From contig CM061070.1 of assembly GCA_030762895.1 (NCBI GenBank), positions 105,053,054 to 105,117,053 on the forward strand: 64,000 nucleotides of DNA, read 5' to 3'. A program made the position numbers and the translations under genes. The notes below the pieces were generated by a model. The model ran no database searches. It was not told the origin of the DNA and saw nothing but the letters and a program-made list of their open reading frames with translations. Shown here piece by piece: positions 59,151 through 64,000 of this stretch. Source of the stretch: Sophora flavescens. Taxonomy: Eukaryota; Streptophyta; Magnoliopsida; Fabales; Fabaceae. The stretch's first letter is position 1; every line of letters begins with the position of its first letter.

Positions 59151-59462
59151 GCAAAAACAACAGTAAATCTGTAAGTGTTTTATTGGGCCATATGTATTTT
59201 TTTTTTCATAAACTCAAATCTTTTGATTTCTATTGGGCCATGTGTATAAGTATATGGACGCTGGTGCATATATATATTTTTTTAGAAATTAAAAAAGTGC
59301 ATGTGGACCATTCAAAACACGATTGTTTAATACATTGGTCCAAGTGATAAGAAATGATAAAAAAAACACAATTATTATTGGCTAATGCTAAACGAACACA
59401 AATCTCCGACACTTTGACATCATATATAGTATAAAACTATTAAAAAAAGCAATATTTTAATA

Positions 59463-60023
59463 ATGAATAGAATTTTAACAATAAAACAAAGCATTTACGA
59501 GTTAAGAAAATACTTAAAAATATTAGAAAAATTAGAACAAAATGACCATATTATTTACCAACAAGAATTGGTTAGAGAAAGAATAAAAATATTAAAACAA
59601 GAATTAGAAAAATACATAGGATAATGGGACTATCCGAAGAAATAGAATCAGGATTGAAAGAATTAGAAAGACTTATGAATAAATAGAAATATTATTCAAT
59701 TAATCGAAAATACAGAAAAAATTGCAAATTACACTTGCAATAGATTACAAAATGGACAATATGAAATAAAAAATATTAGAGAAACACTAACCAATATAAG
59801 CAAAGGAAAAGAAACAGATGAAAACGAAGATATTAATAGAATAAAAATTATTCTAGAACAACTAGAAGACCTTTTAAATTATGAAGAAAACAATAGATGT
59901 ATAACAAAAAAGGAATTAGAAGAAATTTTAGAAACAAAAAACTTAAATAAAATAATAATTAAGCAAGAATTAGACCAAGAATCATCAAGAATACCTACAC
60001 CCGTATCTTCATGGAGAGGATAA
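59463..60023 (+). pseudogene. Pararetrovirus small ORFs and virion-associated-type coiled-coil protein
   Basis: A 53-codon ORF (59463-59624) is rich in Lys, Glu and Ile. It overlaps by one base (TAATG) a second start at 59624, whose frame stops after 20 codons. An open stretch in another frame (59679-60023) continues in the same style and ends by overlapping the next ORF start at 60011. The most economical reading is one gene from 59624 to 60023 broken by a frameshift near 59680. Lengths, heptad-like Leu/Ile spacing and the Pro-containing end suit the virion-associated protein of caulimovirids. No catalytic motif is expected or seen. Confidence 0.6.
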
Positions 60024-60970
60024 AAGACGATTATATGGAAACGTTAAGAAAATCAAATGATTTAGAAGAAATACAACAATTACTAGAACAACTAAAAATA
60101 GTTGAAGAAGAAAATAATCAATTTCACAAAATTGAAAAGATCAATAAAAAGGATATAGAAAACAATGAGAATGAAGAAATAATCTTGAATTATAGTTCAT
60201 CTTCAGAATTTGAAGAAAACCATATAAGAATGGAAAAGGGGGAATATAGTGGAAAAAATCCTAAAAGGAAATGGGAAAAATATAAATATACACCCGAAGG
60301 AGCTTGGGATAAATATGAAGAAGAAACCATGTATAATAAAGGATACGCAAGAAAAAATAATAATAAATGGACAAAAATACTATTATCAATTGGATGAAGA
60401 AACTAAAGAAATATATAAATATATCTTTATAGATAAACTAACATATCCACTTAATTGGAAGATTAATAGATTATGGGAGTTAATACCCGAAGAAACCACA
60501 AATACTTTAGGATGAGTCATTAAACTACTCTTATACCAAGAATTAAGAGAACAGTGTTTGAATAGAGAAACAAATAGACAATTGAATAGAGGAAGTACTG
60601 TCATTTGTTGTGATATCCCAGAGATACAAAAACCAGGGAAATATGGTTGTGATAAAACAATAAGAAGAAAAAGAAAAAACTATAAGAAATCAAACTTACG
60701 AAAAACTTATCCTAGAAAAAAGAATTATTATAAAAATAATAAAAAGAAAGATTTTAGGAGAAAGAAATCAACACCAAGAAAATACTGCCCAAAGGGGAAA
60801 AAGAAATATGTTTGTTGGATATGTAATGTCGAAGGACATTATGCCAATGAATGTCCTCAATGAAAGGAAAAAGATTTTAAAGAAAAATCAAAATTAATAA
60901 AACAAGTTTTCCAGATATATGAACTTGAACCACTAGAAGAAGAATTAAGTGATTTAGATGTACTTATATG
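60011..60970 (+). pseudogene. Pararetrovirus coat protein, broken
   Basis: The frame opens at 60011 and runs to 60397. A frameshift near 60370-60395 moves the reading to the frame that ends at 60515, where a stop interrupts it. It continues through 60558-60863. A CX2CX4HX4C zinc knuckle is at 60813-60854, just after a long Lys/Arg-rich region, which is the usual coat-protein arrangement in this family. A further stop follows at 60861-60863, with coding-like sequence to about 60970. The acidic N-terminal part is also typical. Not functional. Confidence 0.75.
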
Positions 60971-62942
60971 AATATTCAAAAGATGAATTATCTTCAGAAG
61001 AAAGAGAATCCGAATAATACATATATAAAAATATTGATAGAAAAAGGTAATAAAGAAACAGAAGCCTATATAGATACTGAAGCAAGTCTTTGCCTTGCAA
61101 TATAAGCCCTTATAGATAATTGGGAAAGACTAGAAAAGCCATTAAAAATACAAATTGCAGATGGATCAATACATCCTCTGTATTGGATAGCAAAAAGAAT
61201 TACTTTGGTAATACAAGAAAAGATATTTATTGTACCAACAATATATAAACAAGAAACTGGAATAGATATAATTATTGGAAATAATTTCTTAAGACTTTAT
61301 GGACCATTTTGCCAACATCTGAAATATATTACTCTAAAAACACCATATATTTATCAGAAGCAAAAACGTGAAATCATAAAAATACCAATTATTCATTTTC
61401 TGCATGTACTTATTCATCAAAGTTTCAACAGCTGAAACATGGTGAGATTATTAGTTTAATTTGTACAAAAATTCGTCATGTACTAATGAATTCAGAACCC
61501 AATAGAATAATTCCGGCCCATATAGAAGAACTTTTGGAAAAAGTTTGCAGTGAAAACCCTTTAGATCCAAAAATTAACAAAAACACTGAATTAGTTGAAT
61601 TAAAACTAAAAGATCCGACTAAAGAAGTAAAATGTAAACCAATGATTTATACAAAAATAGATAGAGATGAATTTGCAAAAGACATTGAAGAAATGTGTAA
61701 AAAAGGATTAATTAGACCATCAAATAGCAAACACTCAGCACCAGCTTTTTATGTAGAAAACCATAATGAAATAAAAAGAAGTAAAAGAATGATGGTAATT
61801 AATTATAAGCAAATTAATGATGCTATGGAAGGAGATGCTTATTTCCTCCCGAGAAAAGACTTGATTATTTAAAGAATTAGAAATATGGATTGGTTTAGCA
61901 CTTTTGATTGTAAATCGAGATTTTATCAAATTAGATTGACTGAAGAATCAAAAGCATTAACAGCATTTAGTTGTCCTCAAGGACAATATGAATGGAATGT
62001 ATTGCCAATGGGATTAAAGCAATCACCATGAATCTTCCAGTGAAGGATTGATTCAATTCTTAAAGAATTTAAAGATTTTTGTCTTATTTATATTGATGAT
62101 ATATTAATCTTTTCTAATAAAGGATTAAATGATCATTTTGAAAAAATAAAATTAGTTCTTAATAAATGTTGATTTGCATGGATTTTTGAAAAATGGAATT
62201 AGTTCTTAATAAAGTTATAAAAAAAAGAAAGTTGTTTTAGCCCAAAACAGAATTAATTACTTAGGATTAGGAATTGAAAAGGAAAAAAATTATAATGCAA
62301 CGACATGTATTACAAAAACTTCAGAATTTTCCAACGAAATTAAAGGATAAAAAGGATTTACAAAGATTTCTTGGACTATTAACATATATTTCAAATGAAG
62401 GTTTCATCAGGAATCTTGCAGTGGAGAGAAGAATCCTCCAACAAAAGCTGAAGAAAGATGTCCCTTGGACATGGACTGATGAAGACGATAGTCTTATTAT
62501 AAAAATGAAAGACTTATGCCAGGAACTCCCTGAGCTTTATCATCCATCAGATGATGATATAATAATTATTGAGACTGATGCCTCAAATGACTGTTGGGGA
62601 GGTGTTATGAAATCAAAATCCCCTGGATACAAAAACGAATTACTATGCCGATACATGTCTGGAACCTTTTCAGACAGTGAAATTAATTATCCTACTCATG
62701 AAAAAGAAACACTGGCTTTGATCCGTATGTTAGAAAAACATCGGATTTATATACTGGATAAGGACTTTATTGTCCGAACCGATTCTACTTATGTTGCAGG
62801 TTTTAAGAACTTAAATCATAAAGGCACTTACAAACAAGGACGATTGATTAGATGGCAAATGAAACTTGTCGAATACAATTACTCAATCTCCCACATTAAA
62901 GGAGATAAAAATGTTCTTGCAGATATATTATCAAGAGAATGA
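60960..62942 (+). pseudogene. Pararetrovirus polymerase: protease, reverse transcriptase, RNase H, broken
   Basis: The aspartic protease lies near 61070-61440. Its active-site triplet is followed by Glu where Gly is expected (DTE instead of DTG), and a stop follows near 61105. Reverse transcriptase begins at 61486, is open to 61872, and then has frameshifts and stops (near 61870, 62028, 62043 and 62170). The YIDD catalytic box is still intact at 62089-62100. RNase H is open at 62274-62942, with its first catalytic Asp in the motif ETDAS. The enzyme would copy RNA into DNA in an intact virus. There is no integrase part. The order and the absence of integrase separate it from the LTR retrotransposons in this window. 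Confidence 0.82.
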
Positions 62943-64000
62943 AGCAGCAAACAACTGAAGATATAAAGAAGCAGATTCAATATCAAAGAATGCTCGAGAA
63001 GCAGAAAATAATGGAGCTAGACTTGATTAAGGCCAACATTGAAGTACTGGAGTTTCAATTACAAGCTAAAGGAGAATCTGTCAAAGAAGATCCTACGAAG
63101 AATATAAAACAACAGATACAGAAAAATACTAAAGAAAAGTGGTACACCATTTTTAATGGACCACACCCAGGTATTTATTGTGAATGGCACAAAGCAGCCC
63201 CTCATTGCATTGGACTCTCAGGAGTTCATCACAAAGGATTTCGCACCAAGGAAGAAGCTGAGAAAGCTTTAATAGACTATCAAAAAGAACATGACAAGGG
63301 CAAAGAAGTTTATCTTGACCCAAGAACTTTCTCCGAAACAATAAGAATTCCACCAGAACCAAAAACTTCATTAAAAATACTTGGAAGAATTCCTTCTTCC
63401 ATTGATGACTACCCAATTACTTCCAGAAAAGATCATGAACTGCAGATCCAATTTTCCAAAGAAAAATTTTATGAAATCCTAAAAAGACTAACCAACTGGT
63501 CCGAGGAAGAAAAAAAAATTAATTGTTTTATATGGTTAACCGAAATATTTTCGGAGTCAAAGCCATAATCACTCCCGGAGCAACATCGATTCTTACATTT
63601 AATATGTTCCAATTTGGACTTATTGAATGTCTCTACTTAAGTCAAGACTTGGAAGAAATTAAATTATTCCCATATAGTTTGAAAGAAGCCATCCAAAACT
63701 ACAAAAGAAATGTCGCAAAAGATAGAACTATCTTCTTGAAGTTCTATTCGACTTATCCAGACTTTGCCACTAAACAACCCACAAAGAATTTAATCTTCAT
63801 TGGAGTAAGCAACAATAGCTTTTCCATGAGAGATGAACCTACTGGAGAAGATTACAATGAAGAAAAGATTGTCACAATCCTAGCAAATCAACTGGCGAGT
63901 ATCTTTACTCAATGTCAAATTATTGGTAAAGATTCCTTCATAAAAGACATGTACAAAGGACCCCATACTTTGCTTCTCCGCAAGACTAGTGGAAAATTGA
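62939..64000 (+). pseudogene. Pararetrovirus transactivator/viroplasmin, frameshifted, runs off the window
   Basis: The ATG at 62939 overlaps the end of the RNase H frame by ATGA. The first frame ends at 63568. A coiled-coil-like start is followed at about residues 63-115 by an RNase H1-type hybrid-binding fold (GIYCEW, then GFRTKEEAEKAL), the conserved core of caulimovirid transactivators. From about 63540 a second frame carries the downstream domain to the window edge without a stop. The switch between frames near 63530-63560 is a break. In intact viruses this protein forms inclusion bodies and aids translation of the multi-gene RNA. Confidence 0.78.

Larger units (their letters stand above)
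59463..64000 (+). mobile_element. Endogenous pararetrovirus (Caulimoviridae), decayed and partial
   Basis: In order on the plus strand: two small overlapping ORFs, a virion-associated-type coiled-coil protein, a coat protein with a CCHC knuckle, protease, reverse transcriptase, RNase H, and a transactivator/viroplasmin that runs off the window. This gene order and the overlapping starts are those of caulimovirids with a separate transactivator gene (caulimovirus or soymovirus type). No integrase or LTR is present. No movement protein was found before 59463, so the copy is incomplete or circularly permuted. Its codons are extremely A-rich, unlike the neighbouring host genes. Frameshifts and stops break most frames, so it is a fossil. 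Confidence 0.88.

Noticed and set aside
59463..64000. An intact or active virus genome
   Set aside because: Multiple stops and frameshifts, a changed protease active site and the lack of a movement protein rule this out.

Overview
This window looks like nuclear DNA from a flowering plant, most likely a papilionoid legume. That is inference from the style of the host gene and the repeats; no database was searched. It is AT-rich, has GT-AG introns with branched multi-exon genes, and is packed with plant transposable elements. Two host genes are convincing. One is a nine-exon gene on the minus strand (16715-22894) for a COP1-interacting protein 7 (CIP7)-like protein of about 1194 aa. The other is a two-exon plus-strand gene (46323-47476) for a TIR-only protein of 194 aa.

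Layout. 1-4497: minus-strand LINE, broken by a hAT-like insertion. 5340-9240: tandem-repeat arrays and Sirevirus-like LTR sequence. 9243-9717: a Cassandra-type TRIM with a 5S rRNA-derived LTR. 10310-16024: MITEs, SINEs and a tandem array of about 100 bp units. 16715-22894: CIP7-like gene. 25402-27836: an almost fully palindromic Mutator-like element with a 9-bp target duplication, carrying an exon of a poly(A)-binding protein gene in both arms. 29239-31494: internally deleted copia element. 31801-35020: SINE, palindromic MITEs and a Stowaway MITE. 35936-43284: full-length copia element with a CACTA element nested in its pol. 43480-43664: SINE. 46323-47476: TIR-only gene. 48345-57483: a 9.1-kb CACTA (En/Spm) element with a TNP2-like gene and a second gene that joins a TnpA-like (Transposase_24) part to a Ulp1-type protease domain. 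57540-59150: Sirevirus-like LTR sequence. 59463-64000: a decayed endogenous pararetrovirus (Caulimoviridae) that runs off the window.

How it fits together. The two host genes are independent of each other and sit as islands in nested transposons. Target-site duplications read directly from the sequence fix the exact ends of ten elements. Removing the nested CACTA from the copia element, or splicing the CACTA genes, restores uninterrupted reading frames whose only defects are nonsense codons, mostly explainable as C-to-T changes. That suggests decay by methylation and deamination more than by indels. The palindromic Mutator-like element with its gene fragment is the most biologically suggestive locus, because a transcript through it would fold into a hairpin of about 1.1 kb carrying host coding sequence.
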